Shown here: positions 1-6,579 of the stretch, one piece after another | How the letters are laid out: each line of letters opens with the position of its first letter | Numbering within the stretch: position 1 is the stretch's first letter | Source of the DNA: Candidatus Poseidoniales archaeon | Lineage (GTDB): Archaea > Thermoplasmatota > Poseidoniia > Poseidoniales > Thalassarchaeaceae | DNA: 26,054 nucleotides | NCBI GenBank assembly: GCA_022447885.1 | Contig: JAKUTA010000001.1 | Span: forward strand, 1-26,054 | Reading direction: 5' to 3' | Notes under the pieces: model-generated | Databases searched by the model: none | The model's input: the letters and a program-made list of their open reading frames with translations, nothing else | Told to the model about the DNA's origin: nothing | Made by a program: the position numbers and the translations under genes

Positions 1-309
1 ATCGACGTCTGCCTCATCGACAGCAGGCTCATCCTCAGGCGCCTCGACAACCTCCTCGGGCTCAGTCTCTTCCGCAGGTTCCTCCTCGGACTCCTCTTGA
101 TCGCCACCATCGTCCAATGCCTCAGCCGCAGCCGGCACGTCGGGAGTATCGTCCGACCCCTCGCCATCTTCCTCGGCAGCGGGTGCATCGACGCCTGCCT
201 CATCAAGACGGGCGATGAGATCTGCCTTCTTGCCACCGAGATTCAGTCCACGCTCTCGCAGGAGATCCTTGAGCGCGGAGACTGTGAGTTCCTGGTGCTC
301 ATCACTCAT
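1..309 (-). CDS. SAP-domain protein with acidic linker, 3' truncated; probable N-terminus of transcription factor Spt5
   Basis: The reading frame is open from an ATG at 309 to the left edge (103 codons), so only the N-terminus is visible. Residues 8-38 look like a SAP helix-extension-helix domain (LKDLLRERGLNLGGKKADLI), a fold that usually binds DNA or RNA. Residues 44-103 are a low-complexity Asp/Glu/Ala/Pro linker. A GAGGAGGG ribosome-binding site lies just upstream. Two nearer-upstream ATGs (316 and 313) were rejected: the first is closed by TGA after four codons. In many archaea secE is followed directly by spt5 (nusG) and then rpl11, so this is probably Spt5 with an added N-terminal SAP extension. 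No NGN or KOW domain lies in the window, so the assignment rests on position alone. It could instead be an unrelated SAP protein inserted after secE. Confidence 0.75.
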   Translation of the reverse strand, partial: MSDEHQELTVSALKDLLRERGLNLGGKKADLIARLDEAGVDAPAAEEDGEGSDDTPDVPAAAEALDDGGDQEESEEEPAEETEPEEVVEAPEDEPAVDEADVD

Positions 310-363
310 ACATCATCCCTCCTCAGTTCTCCTCTTAGACAAACAATTACTCCTTACAGGGTC

Positions 364-660
364 TCAGGTGACAATCCAAGCGAAGAACTTGGGGAGCACG
401 GTGTCCATCGCCAACAGAATGATGAAGCCGACGAACCCGAGGATGAACATCCCGATTCCGCACACCCAGATGGTCTGGCGGAACTCCATCTTGGTCGGCT
501 TGCGCGCCATTCTCAGAATCCTCGCCCACGAGCCCCTCCCGAGTTTGCGCACACTGGTCTCGATGTTGTCCTGGATGTCCTGCACCCGCTCCTCGAACGA
601 GGCGTCGCCGCCACCGAATCGAGAGTCTCCACTGGCCACGTCTGAACCCCTAGGGTTCAC
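364..660 (-). CDS. secE: Preprotein translocase subunit SecE (Sec61-gamma)
   Basis: SecE is the small clamp subunit of the SecYE protein-conducting channel in the cytoplasmic membrane. Residues 29-58 form the amphipathic cytoplasmic helix typical of archaeal and eukaryotic SecE/Sec61-gamma, including the conserved ARKPTKMEF segment. One transmembrane helix follows (about residues 64-85). The 98 residues exceed the usual 55-70 because of a Gly/Asp-rich N-terminal extension. The GTG at 660 gives the longest form. A second GTG at 639 has an AGGGG motif about seven bases upstream and fits the TATA-like box at 676-684 better, so the true protein may begin at codon 8. It lies between ftsZ and the SAP/spt5-like gene on the same strand, 54 bases from the latter. 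Confidence 0.9.
   Translation of the reverse strand: MNPRGSDVASGDSRFGGGDASFEERVQDIQDNIETSVRKLGRGSWARILRMARKPTKMEFRQTIWVCGIGMFILGFVGFIILLAMDTVLPKFFAWIVT
643..659 (-). promoter_or_regulatory. 7-3-7 inverted repeat at the secE start
   Basis: TGAACCC and GGGTTCA are separated by three bases (CTA on the plus strand), a perfect 7-bp inverted repeat. It overlaps the upstream GTG start of secE and ends three bases before the alternative GTG at 639. If translation starts at 639 it is a leader hairpin or operator; if at 660 it lies inside the coding region. Confidence 0.4.
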
Positions 661-675
661 CCCGACCTAGAGTCC

Positions 676-684
676 TATTTTAAG
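676..684 (-). promoter_or_regulatory. Candidate TATA box for secE
   Basis: The minus-strand sequence CTTAAAATA is the most AT-rich stretch in the ftsZ-secE gap. Archaeal TATA boxes lie about 26 bases before the transcription start, which would put initiation near 654. This would leave a short leader before the GTG at 639. Confidence 0.4.
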
Positions 685-701
685 CACGCCGGAATGGTTG
701 C

Positions 702-722
702 GGGTGCATCGAACCTGCACCC
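702..722. other. Intergenic hairpin between ftsZ and secE
   Basis: GGGTGC and GCACCC form a 6-bp inverted repeat around a nine-base loop (ATCGAACCT). On the minus strand the loop contains GGTTCGAT, like a tRNA T-loop, but no tRNA body surrounds it. It lies downstream of the ftsZ stop and upstream of the secE promoter. It might mark a transcript end or RNA-processing site. There is no T-run. Confidence 0.3.
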
Positions 723-778
723 ATGGTAAATGACCGGACGAGACCGCCCACGATAGAGTGCTGCTGAGCGCTCCCATC

Positions 779-1897
779 TCAGTTGATGAACTCGAGGTCG
801 CGGGTGCGCATGTTGCGCATCTGCTGGTGCGCGGCCGCCCCGAATATCTGCTCGCTCTTGACTCCCGTCAGCACGAGCAGCACGCGGATGTCGTTGCCGA
901 GCGACTCATCGACCGTGGCACCCCAGATGATGCGGGCATACGGGTTGATCTTGTCGCGGATGTACTGGGCGCAGGACTCCGCTTCACCGAGTGTGAGCGA
1001 CTGCCCACCGACGACGTTCACGAGTGCGCCGCGGGCGTCCGAGACATCGATGTCCAGCAGTGGTGAGGTGAGCGCCTGGTCCGTTGCTTCCAGGGCGCGG
1101 TCGGTACCAGATGCCTCTCCGAGTCCGATCATCGCCATTCCACCGCCGTTCTCCATCACGCTGCGCAGGTCCTCGAAGTCGAGGTTCACCAGCCCATCCT
1201 TGGTGATCATCTCGGAGACACCGGCGATCGAGCGCATCAGCACTTCGTCTGCTACGCGGAAGGCGGACTCGATCGGCAGGTCCCTGACTCCTTCGACCTC
1301 GAGCAGCTTCTCGTTGGGGAGCACCACGACGGTGTCGCAGATCTCGCGCAACCGCTGTAGTCCCCATTCGGCATTCTGTCGACGCAGCGTCCCCTCTGAC
1401 TCGAATGGATAGGTCACCACTGCGATGGTGAGTGCCCCCGCGCTCTTGGCGAGTCGCGCGATCACATGCGCACCGCCTGTACCGGTTCCCCCACCCAGAC
1501 CAGCGGTCACGAACGCAAGGTCGGAGTCGACGATCGCCTTGGTGAGCGTACGCTCGGATTCATACGCGGCCTTCTCCCCCTTCTCGGGGTCGCCACCGGC
1601 ACCGCGCCCGCGGGCGGTTCTTCCGATGAGGATCTTGTGTGTCACCTTCGAGCGCAGCAGGTGCTGAGCATCGGTGTTCACGGCATAACCGAGCACCTGG
1701 TTCTCATCGAGCAGCCCCTCTTCTCCCAGTCTCTGGACTGTGTTGCAACCGCAGCCACCACAGCCGAACACGCGGATGCGCGGCTGCAGACTCTCCAACA
1801 GACGATGCAGTTCGCGGTCGTCCTCATTGGGCTCGGTATCCGTCTCGGCTACCTCACTCTCCTGCAGTTCAAGCACCCGGTCAATCAGATGGCGCAT
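779..1897 (-). CDS. ftsZ: Cell division GTPase FtsZ
   Basis: FtsZ is the tubulin-like GTPase that polymerises into the division ring at the membrane. The 372 residues contain the tubulin signature GGGTGTG at 135-141, the nucleotide loop at 43-53, the NTDAQ segment at 74-78, and the T7 catalytic loop NLDFEDL at 238-244. Length is normal for an archaeal FtsZ with no long C-terminal tail. A charged extension of about 40 residues precedes the core. The first loop reads GCGGCGCNTV, where most FtsZ proteins have GGAGNNTV or similar, so two positions are cysteine. The gene starts a minus-strand run with secE and is divergent from the ribosomal operon. A weak TTAA-type element about 25 bases upstream of the ATG would fit a leaderless transcript. 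Confidence 0.96.
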   Translation of the reverse strand: MRHLIDRVLELQESEVAETDTEPNEDDRELHRLLESLQPRIRVFGCGGCGCNTVQRLGEEGLLDENQVLGYAVNTDAQHLLRSKVTHKILIGRTARGRGAGGDPEKGEKAAYESERTLTKAIVDSDLAFVTAGLGGGTGTGGAHVIARLAKSAGALTIAVVTYPFESEGTLRRQNAEWGLQRLREICDTVVVLPNEKLLEVEGVRDLPIESAFRVADEVLMRSIAGVSEMITKDGLVNLDFEDLRSVMENGGGMAMIGLGEASGTDRALEATDQALTSPLLDIDVSDARGALVNVVGGQSLTLGEAESCAQYIRDKINPYARIIWGATVDESLGNDIRVLLVLTGVKSEQIFGAAAHQQMRNMRTRDLEFIN

Positions 1898-2073
1898 GCG
1901 CCGAGGCTCGCTGAAGGTGGCTTAACCGTTCCGTCACGCCCAAATCGAGCACGCAGGTTATCTCACCCTCGTCCACACGCCACGCACCAGTCCATCCGCC
2001 CGCGCACGCACGCAACCGATGGACTGAATCGAAGCGGGGTTCACCTTGCTCCAGCGTGCAGAAAGAAGAGCGC

Positions 2074-2100
2074 AGTGAGTCACTCGCTTTGGTTAAATAG
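2074..2100 (+). promoter_or_regulatory. Candidate promoter of the ribosomal operon: palindrome plus TATA box
   Basis: GGTTAAATAG at 2091-2100 resembles an archaeal TATA box and would place transcription start near 2120, about 20 bases before the first gene. Just upstream, AGTGAGTCACT (2074-2084) is an 11-bp palindrome with a single central base, a possible factor-binding site. The rest of the 243-base ftsZ divergent gap (1898-2140) shows no further clear element. Confidence 0.45.
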
Positions 2101-2140
2101 AGGGAGCAGGTCGGCGAGAACCCCCTGATGAGGTGACCTG

Positions 2141-2443
2141 ATGTCAGACAACTGGACTTCCCGGCGCATCCGCACGGCGGTCATCGGCAAGGGCATCAAG
2201 TTCAATGGCTCGTGGGAGGGTGAGATCGACATCCCATCCGACCCCAAGGTGCACAACATCACACTCGATCAGGTCATCGAGATCGCCAACGCGAAATCGG
2301 AACTCACGGGCAATGATGTCAAGGCACGTTCACTGGAGGTGATGGGCACCTGCGTGTCCATGCGCTGCCACATCGAGGGTCTGGTGCCCAAGGAGTTCAT
2401 CAGCAAGGTGAAGGAAGGAGAATACGACGGACGATTCAACTGA
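2141..2443 (+). CDS. Ribosomal protein L11 C-terminal-domain-like protein
   Basis: Residues 35-97 match the rRNA-binding C-terminal domain of archaeal L11: the KVHNITLDQVIEIANAK helix and the GTCVSM segment at 69-74, which in L11 contacts the 23S GTPase-centre RNA. The usual glycine after GTCVSM is Arg75 here. L11 is normally about 160 residues with a proline-rich N-terminal domain; that domain is absent, and the first 34 residues are unrelated. A stop codon lies four codons upstream in frame (2129-2131), so there is no hidden N-terminus. GAGGTGA precedes the ATG. It is the first gene of the L1-L10-L12 operon, the place of L11 in some lineages. It may be a truncated paralogue or a replacement for L11. 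A full L11 could lie beyond the left edge after the spt5-like gene. Confidence 0.8.
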   Translation: MSDNWTSRRIRTAVIGKGIKFNGSWEGEIDIPSDPKVHNITLDQVIEIANAKSELTGNDVKARSLEVMGTCVSMRCHIEGLVPKEFISKVKEGEYDGRFN

Positions 2444-2451
2444 TCACGGAT

Positions 2452-2480
2452 TGCGGGAGAGGGAAACCTCGCCGACCGCA
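2452..2480 (+). promoter_or_regulatory. Leader hairpin upstream of L1, candidate L1 autoregulatory site
   Basis: TGCGG (2452-2456) pairs with CCGCA (2476-2480). Inside, GAGG (2459-2462) pairs with CCTC (2467-2470) around a GAAA tetraloop. The two stems are joined by an asymmetric internal loop of two versus five bases. L1 is known in bacteria and methanogens to repress its own mRNA by binding a stem with an asymmetric internal loop that mimics its rRNA site. The hairpin fills the gap between the L11-like stop and the L1 ribosome-binding site (GGGGTGAGG, 2481-2489). Whether L1 binds it is inference. Confidence 0.45.
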
Positions 2481-2493
2481 GGGGTGAGGAAAC

Positions 2494-3141
2494 ATGCAGA
2501 CACACATTCGGGAAGCGGTGAAGAAGGCGCTCGATGAGGCTCCTGAACGGAACTTCGTCGAGAGCGTGGAACTCGCGTTCACCATCCGCGACGTCGACCT
2601 GAAGAATCCAGCCAACCGCATCCAGGAGGAGGTGCGCCTCCCACGGGGCCGCGGCAAGACGCTGAGCATCGCCATCTTCGCCGGCGGCGAGATGGCCATC
2701 AAGGCGCGCGAAGCCGGACTCGAGATCATCGACCCGGCGCAAATCGAGGATCTCGGCGGCGACCGCCAGAAAGCGCGCAAACTGGCGCGCAGACACGATT
2801 TCTTCCTCTCTGAGGTTCCGCACATGACCGACATCGGTCGCCACCTCGGTGTGGTGCTCGGACCACGCGGCAAGATGCCAAGGCCAGTGCCGCCGAATGT
2901 GGACCCAGGAAACATCGCGCAGGCGCTGCAGAGCACGACTCTGGTGCGCAGTCGTGACAATATCACATTCCACACGGTCGTGGGCGCGCGCAACCAAGGC
3001 GAGGAGGCGATCAGCGAGAACGCCTACGAGGTGTGGAACAGGGTCACCGGCAAGTTGGAGCGGGGAGCGGGCAACATCCGTTCACTCTACGTCAAAACCT
3101 CGATGGGTCCCTCGATCAGGGTGCAGGTGGACTTCTCATGA
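2494..3141 (+). CDS. rpl1: 50S ribosomal protein L1
   Basis: L1 binds helices 76-78 of 23S rRNA to form the mobile L1 stalk that guides E-site tRNA out, and in many organisms it represses its own operon. The 215 residues match archaeal L1 in length. Recognisable segments are the domain II region with the LGPRGKMPRPVPPNV loop near residues 127-141, and the terminal YVKTSMGPSIRV strand that completes domain I. The ATG has a good GGGGTGAGG site five bases upstream. Its TGA overlaps the L10 start in an ATGA junction, which implies translational coupling. Confidence 0.96.
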   Translation: MQTHIREAVKKALDEAPERNFVESVELAFTIRDVDLKNPANRIQEEVRLPRGRGKTLSIAIFAGGEMAIKAREAGLEIIDPAQIEDLGGDRQKARKLARRHDFFLSEVPHMTDIGRHLGVVLGPRGKMPRPVPPNVDPGNIAQALQSTTLVRSRDNITFHTVVGARNQGEEAISENAYEVWNRVTGKLERGAGNIRSLYVKTSMGPSIRVQVDFS

Positions 3142-4070
3142 TGGCCAAAGCCACGCAGTGGAAGGTCGATCGCGTAGGCGAGTTGACAGAACTACTCAGC
3201 AGCGACGGTATCATCGGCATCGTCGACGTTGCCGGTGTGCCAGCGCAGGCGATGCTCGAGATGCGCAGCACCCTGCGGACCGGCATGACACTCACGATGG
3301 CAAAGAAGTCGCTGTTCAGGCGGGCGTGGAACGAGGCCGGCCTGCCTGAGGAGCAGCTGGAGACGATGTTCGAGACCGCCCAGCAGCCGATGATCGTGCA
3401 TTCCAAGTCGTTGAACATCTCCCAGTTGTTCCAGCAACTCGACCAGACCCGCACCGGCCGTCCCGCCAAGGCGGGCGACATCGCGCCCGAGGACATCGTT
3501 GTCTCGCAGGGGCCGCCCGAATTCGCACCGGGTCCGATCGTCGGCGAGTTGTCAGCGGTGGGCATCCCCGCTAAGATAGAGAAGGGCAAGGTGAACATCA
3601 TCAAGACGGTCACGGCGGTGAAGGCCGGAGAAGTGATCGACGGCGACCTCGGGCTGATGCTCGACAAGCTGGACATCAAGCCGATCGAGATCGGCATCAT
3701 CCTGTGCGGCGTCATCGTCGACGGCGTGGTCATGCCTCCCGACGTGCTCTCGATCGACACGAACGCACTGCTGGCGCAGGCGGTCGCTAACGCGCTCGCA
3801 GTCGCCATCAACGCCGGCATCAGCAACAGCGGCACCATCCCGCTGTTCATCGCCAACGCCAACGCCCACGCGCTGGCCCTCGCAGGTCAATTGGATTCCT
3901 CGGCTCTGGATGATGAGCTGGTAGCCGCCCTCGAGGCGACACCGACCGTCACCGAGGCTGCCCCGACAACCGACGCAGGTGCCGATGAGGCATCCAGCGA
4001 GGAGGCAGCCGAGGAGGAGCCCGAGGAGGAGGAAGCCGAATTCGGTGGACTCGGAGATTTGTTCGGTTGA
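3138..4070 (+). CDS. rpl10: 50S ribosomal protein L10 (acidic P0)
   Basis: L10/P0 anchors the ribosomal stalk to 23S rRNA and carries several L12 dimers on its C-terminal spine helix. The 310 residues show the rRNA-binding N-terminal domain (about 5-105), the archaeal/eukaryotic insertion domain (about 110-185), an Ala-rich helical spine (about 210-260), an acidic linker, and the tail GLGDLFG, which binds translation factors. The ATG at 3138 overlaps the L1 stop by four bases; a second in-frame ATG at 3141 would remove one residue. In-frame starts further upstream lie inside L1 and were rejected. Confidence 0.95.
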   Translation: MMAKATQWKVDRVGELTELLSSDGIIGIVDVAGVPAQAMLEMRSTLRTGMTLTMAKKSLFRRAWNEAGLPEEQLETMFETAQQPMIVHSKSLNISQLFQQLDQTRTGRPAKAGDIAPEDIVVSQGPPEFAPGPIVGELSAVGIPAKIEKGKVNIIKTVTAVKAGEVIDGDLGLMLDKLDIKPIEIGIILCGVIVDGVVMPPDVLSIDTNALLAQAVANALAVAINAGISNSGTIPLFIANANAHALALAGQLDSSALDDELVAALEATPTVTEAAPTTDAGADEASSEEAAEEEPEEEEAEFGGLGDLFG

Positions 4071-4088
4071 AACAACAAGGTGAGAGAA

Positions 4089-4391
4089 ATGGAATATGTG
4101 TACGCTGCAATGCTGCTGCACTCGGCAGAGAATGAGATCAACGAGAAGAACGTCAACGCGGTGCTGAAATCCGCGGGCGTGAAGGCTGACGACGCGCGTG
4201 TGAAAGCGCTGTGTGCAAGCCTGGAAGGCGTGGACATCGGTGAAGCGATGACCAGCGCGGTGGCCGCTCCGGCCGCCGCAGCGCCAGCCGCCGCCGGCGG
4301 TTCCGAAGCCGAAGCCCCAGCCGAGGAGGCTGCGGCCGAGGAAGAGGACGATGCGGCGGGCTTCGAAGGTCTCGGATCCCTGTTCGGGTGA
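4089..4391 (+). CDS. rpl12: 50S ribosomal protein L12 (acidic P1)
   Basis: This stalk protein recruits elongation factors to the ribosome. The 100 residues have the archaeal P1 plan: an N-terminal helical dimerisation domain ([19 protein letters not shown]), an Ala/Pro-rich hinge at about 57-80, an acidic stretch and the tail GLGSLFG, nearly identical to that of L10. AGGTGAGA lies just before the ATG at 4089; a GTG three codons upstream (4080) is part of that binding site and less likely. It follows L10 by 18 bases and ends the operon. The 116 bases after it hold a weak GCGGC/GCCGC inverted repeat but no T-run terminator. Confidence 0.96.
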   Translation: MEYVYAAMLLHSAENEINEKNVNAVLKSAGVKADDARVKALCASLEGVDIGEAMTSAVAAPAAAAPAAAGGSEAEAPAEEAAAEEEDDAAGFEGLGSLFG

Positions 4392-4479
4392 GCGGCGAGC
4401 CGGTTCGAGGCGAAGCCGCCCTGCGTTGCTGCTGGCGTCAGCCACGCTGCGGCACCAGACCGACCCTCACGCAAGCGAT

Positions 4480-4523
4480 ATGAGCGACTGCAGCAACAGT
4501 CGTCTCGATGAGTGAGCGACTGC
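4480..4523 (+). promoter_or_regulatory. Leader with mini-ORF and mutually exclusive hairpins
   Basis: CGACTG (4485-4490) can pair with CAGTCG (4497-4502), extended by GAG/CTC with one bulged T to nine base pairs. The same CAGTCG can instead pair with a second CGACTG at 4517-4522, inside codons 4-5 of the next gene, which puts its ATG (4508) in the loop. The two CGACTG copies lie in an exact 11-base direct repeat (4481-4491 and 4513-4523). An ATG at 4480 opens an 11-codon ORF whose stop (4513-4515) overlaps the downstream start. A CGATATGA stretch near 4475-4482 could instead be a TATA box giving a leaderless mRNA, in which case most of this would not be transcribed. Confidence 0.35.
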
Positions 4524-5029
4524 TGAAGTTGGAGACGAGCGTCACGCCGGCAACCGCAGTGCGCGCCCTCAGGCAACTTGCGACCAGCGCCGGCTGGAAC
4601 TGTCACAGAATATCCGGGAGCCGTCTGGTCGACCGCTGGGCGATCATCATGCCCATCGCCCAGGCCACCCGCTCGCTCGGCCTCGTCATCGATGACGGGC
4701 CATTGGCACCTCTCGCCGTTCAGGCACACTCCCACGTGCAGGGCTCGGCCGGCTCCATCTGCATCGTCGAATGGCTCATCCCGGATTCGATCGAAGGTGA
4801 CGACTGGAGACTGCTGCTGAAACACTGGGTGACCCGGCACCCTCGCTGCCCCTGGCGCTGGACCTTCCGCGAGCGCTCGCTCATCGGCTTCCTCCTTCCC
4901 GTATTCCGCCGTTCCCGACGTACCTTCAGCGACGAGGGCATCGCCACGGAACGCGGCGCATGGCCACCATCAGACACTCCCGCCTGGCCACCCACTGACT
5001 GGGACTTATCCACAGATGCAGAGGAATGA
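4508..5029 (+). CDS. Hypothetical protein, 173 residues
   Basis: I do not recognise this family. The first 120 residues look like a compact alpha/beta domain with alternating hydrophobic strands (RWAIIMPI, SLGLVIDD, SICIVEWLI). A basic, Trp-rich stretch follows (WVTRHPRCPWRWTFRERS, then RRSRR), and a Pro/Trp tail containing PPSDTPAWPPTDW ends in acidic residues. There is no signal peptide or obvious transmembrane helix. The ATG at 4508 lacks a ribosome-binding site but begins the longest plausible product. It lies 116 bases after rpl12 and 59 bases before a membrane-anchored protein. Function is unknown. Confidence 0.65.
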   Translation: MSERLLKLETSVTPATAVRALRQLATSAGWNCHRISGSRLVDRWAIIMPIAQATRSLGLVIDDGPLAPLAVQAHSHVQGSAGSICIVEWLIPDSIEGDDWRLLLKHWVTRHPRCPWRWTFRERSLIGFLLPVFRRSRRTFSDEGIATERGAWPPSDTPAWPPTDWDLSTDAEE

Positions 5030-5063
5030 ACGCACCGTGGTGGCAGGTTGATAACTCTCCCAC

Positions 5064-5082
5064 GCCTCATCATAGATGAGGC
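5064..5082 (+). promoter_or_regulatory. 8-3-8 inverted repeat just before the 5089 start
   Basis: GCCTCATC and GATGAGGC are perfect 8-bp arms separated by ATA, ending six bases before the ATG at 5089. The right arm contains TGAGGC, which is repeated at 5083-5088 immediately before the start codon, so the left arm could pair with either copy. It could be a hairpin covering the ribosome-binding site. It could also be a DNA operator near the transcription start if TTGATAAC (about 5048-5056) is the TATA box. Confidence 0.45.
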
Positions 5083-5088
5083 TGAGGC

Positions 5089-5760
5089 ATGGACCTGATG
5101 CAGAAGTTGTTCGGCACCCAGCGTGCCATCACGATGGTCGTCGTCTCGCTGATGTTCGCCATCGCCTTCCCAGCCTACTTCTCGGTCATGGGAGGGATGG
5201 TCGAGGTGATGGACGGCGGTTCCTCGGGCGCGGCGGGGAACTGGCAGGTCAACTTCACGACCACCGTCAGCGAGATCTCGGACAGCGCCATGCTCTCTGA
5301 TGGCGAGACCAACGAGTGGACCTACGAGTTGGACAGAACGAATCTCGGCGATGACGAGATGATCGCCTTCGTGAACATCACCGTGAGTTGTGATGACAAC
5401 GATGAGCCGGGGCCGACATCCAGAGACAGCGTGGATGCGGAGACGGATGTGTCAGGAGTCGAAGGAGGATTCGAGGACTATACGGGGTCAGGGAACTGCA
5501 ACGGCGACGCCGTGTCCTTCTCTTACATTGTCACCCCCGAATGGAGCGGCACGCCATATGTGGTGGAGGATGTGAGCAAGGGCGACATCCTGGCCAAGTG
5601 GGACGACGGCGGCAACGGCACCGGTGAATGGCTGTGCAGCGTGACCCTTGAGGTGAACAGCAACCCATTCCCCGGCCCCCTATTGGCTGACAACGACGAG
5701 GAAGTGACGGTGACCTGGACGGTGACCACCTACACAGTCGAGATAACCGCGCTCGAATGA
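5089..5760 (+). CDS. Membrane-anchored secreted protein, unknown function
   Basis: The 223-residue product has a short cytoplasmic start (MDLMQKLFGTQR) and one hydrophobic helix at about 13-35, then a long acidic, Ser/Thr/Gly/Asn-rich domain suited to the outside of the cell. The helix may be a signal anchor or an uncleaved signal peptide. The outer part alternates short beta-strand-like segments (WQVNFTTTVSEI, VTVTWTVTTYTVEI) with acidic turns. Two cysteine pairs (Cys101/Cys138 and Cys183 are the visible cysteines, so at most one disulfide plus one free) and several Asn-X-Ser/Thr sites may allow disulfide formation or glycosylation. I recognise no family. It precedes the IFT52-like gene by 18 bases. 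Confidence 0.75.
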   Translation: MDLMQKLFGTQRAITMVVVSLMFAIAFPAYFSVMGGMVEVMDGGSSGAAGNWQVNFTTTVSEISDSAMLSDGETNEWTYELDRTNLGDDEMIAFVNITVSCDDNDEPGPTSRDSVDAETDVSGVEGGFEDYTGSGNCNGDAVSFSYIVTPEWSGTPYVVEDVSKGDILAKWDDGGNGTGEWLCSVTLEVNSNPFPGPLLADNDEEVTVTWTVTTYTVEITALE

Positions 5761-5778
5761 CCCGAATGACCTGGTGGT

Positions 5779-6528
5779 GTGCATTTGGGAAAGATCGGCT
5801 TCGATGAGCATCACATGGGGTCGTCGGTCGCCAATCCGGAGTCAGACGGACTCTCCCTGCTGGCGGGCCTACTGGAGGAGATGGGTCACGAGGTGGACAG
5901 AATAGAGGAGGAACTCCCTGTTGAGGATGGGCTGCCTTGGGACGTGATCGTACTTCCGTTCCCGAAACTCAAATTCACCACCGAGGAGATGCTCGCCTTG
6001 CACGAGCACATGCGCGCCGGGCGCGGACTGCTGCTGCTCACCGAGTGGGGCGACCTGTACTCACACGTTGACCACCTGAACGAGTTGACCGCACCATATG
6101 GCATCCACATCCAGAAGGACCGCGTGACCGACCTCGAGGAGCATGTGAGCCATCAGGTGAAACTGGGGGGAATCGTGCTCGACGAGCAACCGATGCCGCA
6201 TTACGTGCGCATCCGCAACTTCTCCGAGCACCCGATAACGGAGGGCCTTCAGGAGATCATCTACTTCTCCGGCTGCAGCCTCAAGACCAGCGAGCCCGCT
6301 GTGGCCGTCGCCTCCACGGCGGCGACCTCCTTCGGGGACCTCGATCTGGACATCGAACTCGACGATGACGAGGAGCAGGGCATCCTCACCATCGCCGCCG
6401 CCTCGGAGATGGAGGGGAGGATGCTGGTCGTCGGTGACAGCAACATCGCCGCCAACGGCTACGTCGAGCAGGGAGACAATCTCGCCTTCATCATACAGAC
6501 AATCGAGTGGTTGCTGCGCGAACGCTGA
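5779..6528 (+). CDS. IFT52/GldG-like (DUF4350-type) Rossmann-fold protein
   Basis: The 249-residue protein begins KIGFDEHH and continues with WDVIVLPFPKLKFTTEEMLA (54-73), a helix and RGLLLLTEWGD (82-92). This resembles the class I amidotransferase-like Rossmann domain found in IFT52, GldG and DUF4350 proteins, which has no catalytic Cys-His pair and probably binds partners or small molecules. A later strand (RMLVVGDSNIAANGY, about 215-229) completes the fold. An acidic insertion (DLDLDIELDDDEEQG) sits near 194-208. The start is a GTG at 5779; a TTG at 5785 is also possible. No signal peptide is seen. It lies between an anchored secreted protein and two SPFH proteins, which suggests a membrane-associated role. 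Confidence 0.72.
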   Translation: MHLGKIGFDEHHMGSSVANPESDGLSLLAGLLEEMGHEVDRIEEELPVEDGLPWDVIVLPFPKLKFTTEEMLALHEHMRAGRGLLLLTEWGDLYSHVDHLNELTAPYGIHIQKDRVTDLEEHVSHQVKLGGIVLDEQPMPHYVRIRNFSEHPITEGLQEIIYFSGCSLKTSEPAVAVASTAATSFGDLDLDIELDDDEEQGILTIAAASEMEGRMLVVGDSNIAANGYVEQGDNLAFIIQTIEWLLRER

Positions 6529-6579
6529 TGGCAACGCAATCGGGCGAAGGCTCATAGGGAACTACGAGCAGCACTGGAC

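Noticed and set aside
702..722. tRNA T-arm-like sequence GGTTCGAT in a hairpin
   Set aside because: The loop is nine bases rather than seven, and no acceptor, D or anticodon arm can be found around it.
3033..3137. Longer N-terminus for L10
   Set aside because: It lies inside the L1 coding region and is not conserved; the ATGA junction at 3138 gives a standard L10 start.
4392..4479. Terminator after rpl12
   Set aside because: GCGGC/GCCGC can pair across 18 bases, but no T-run follows and the pairing is weak for so GC-rich a region.
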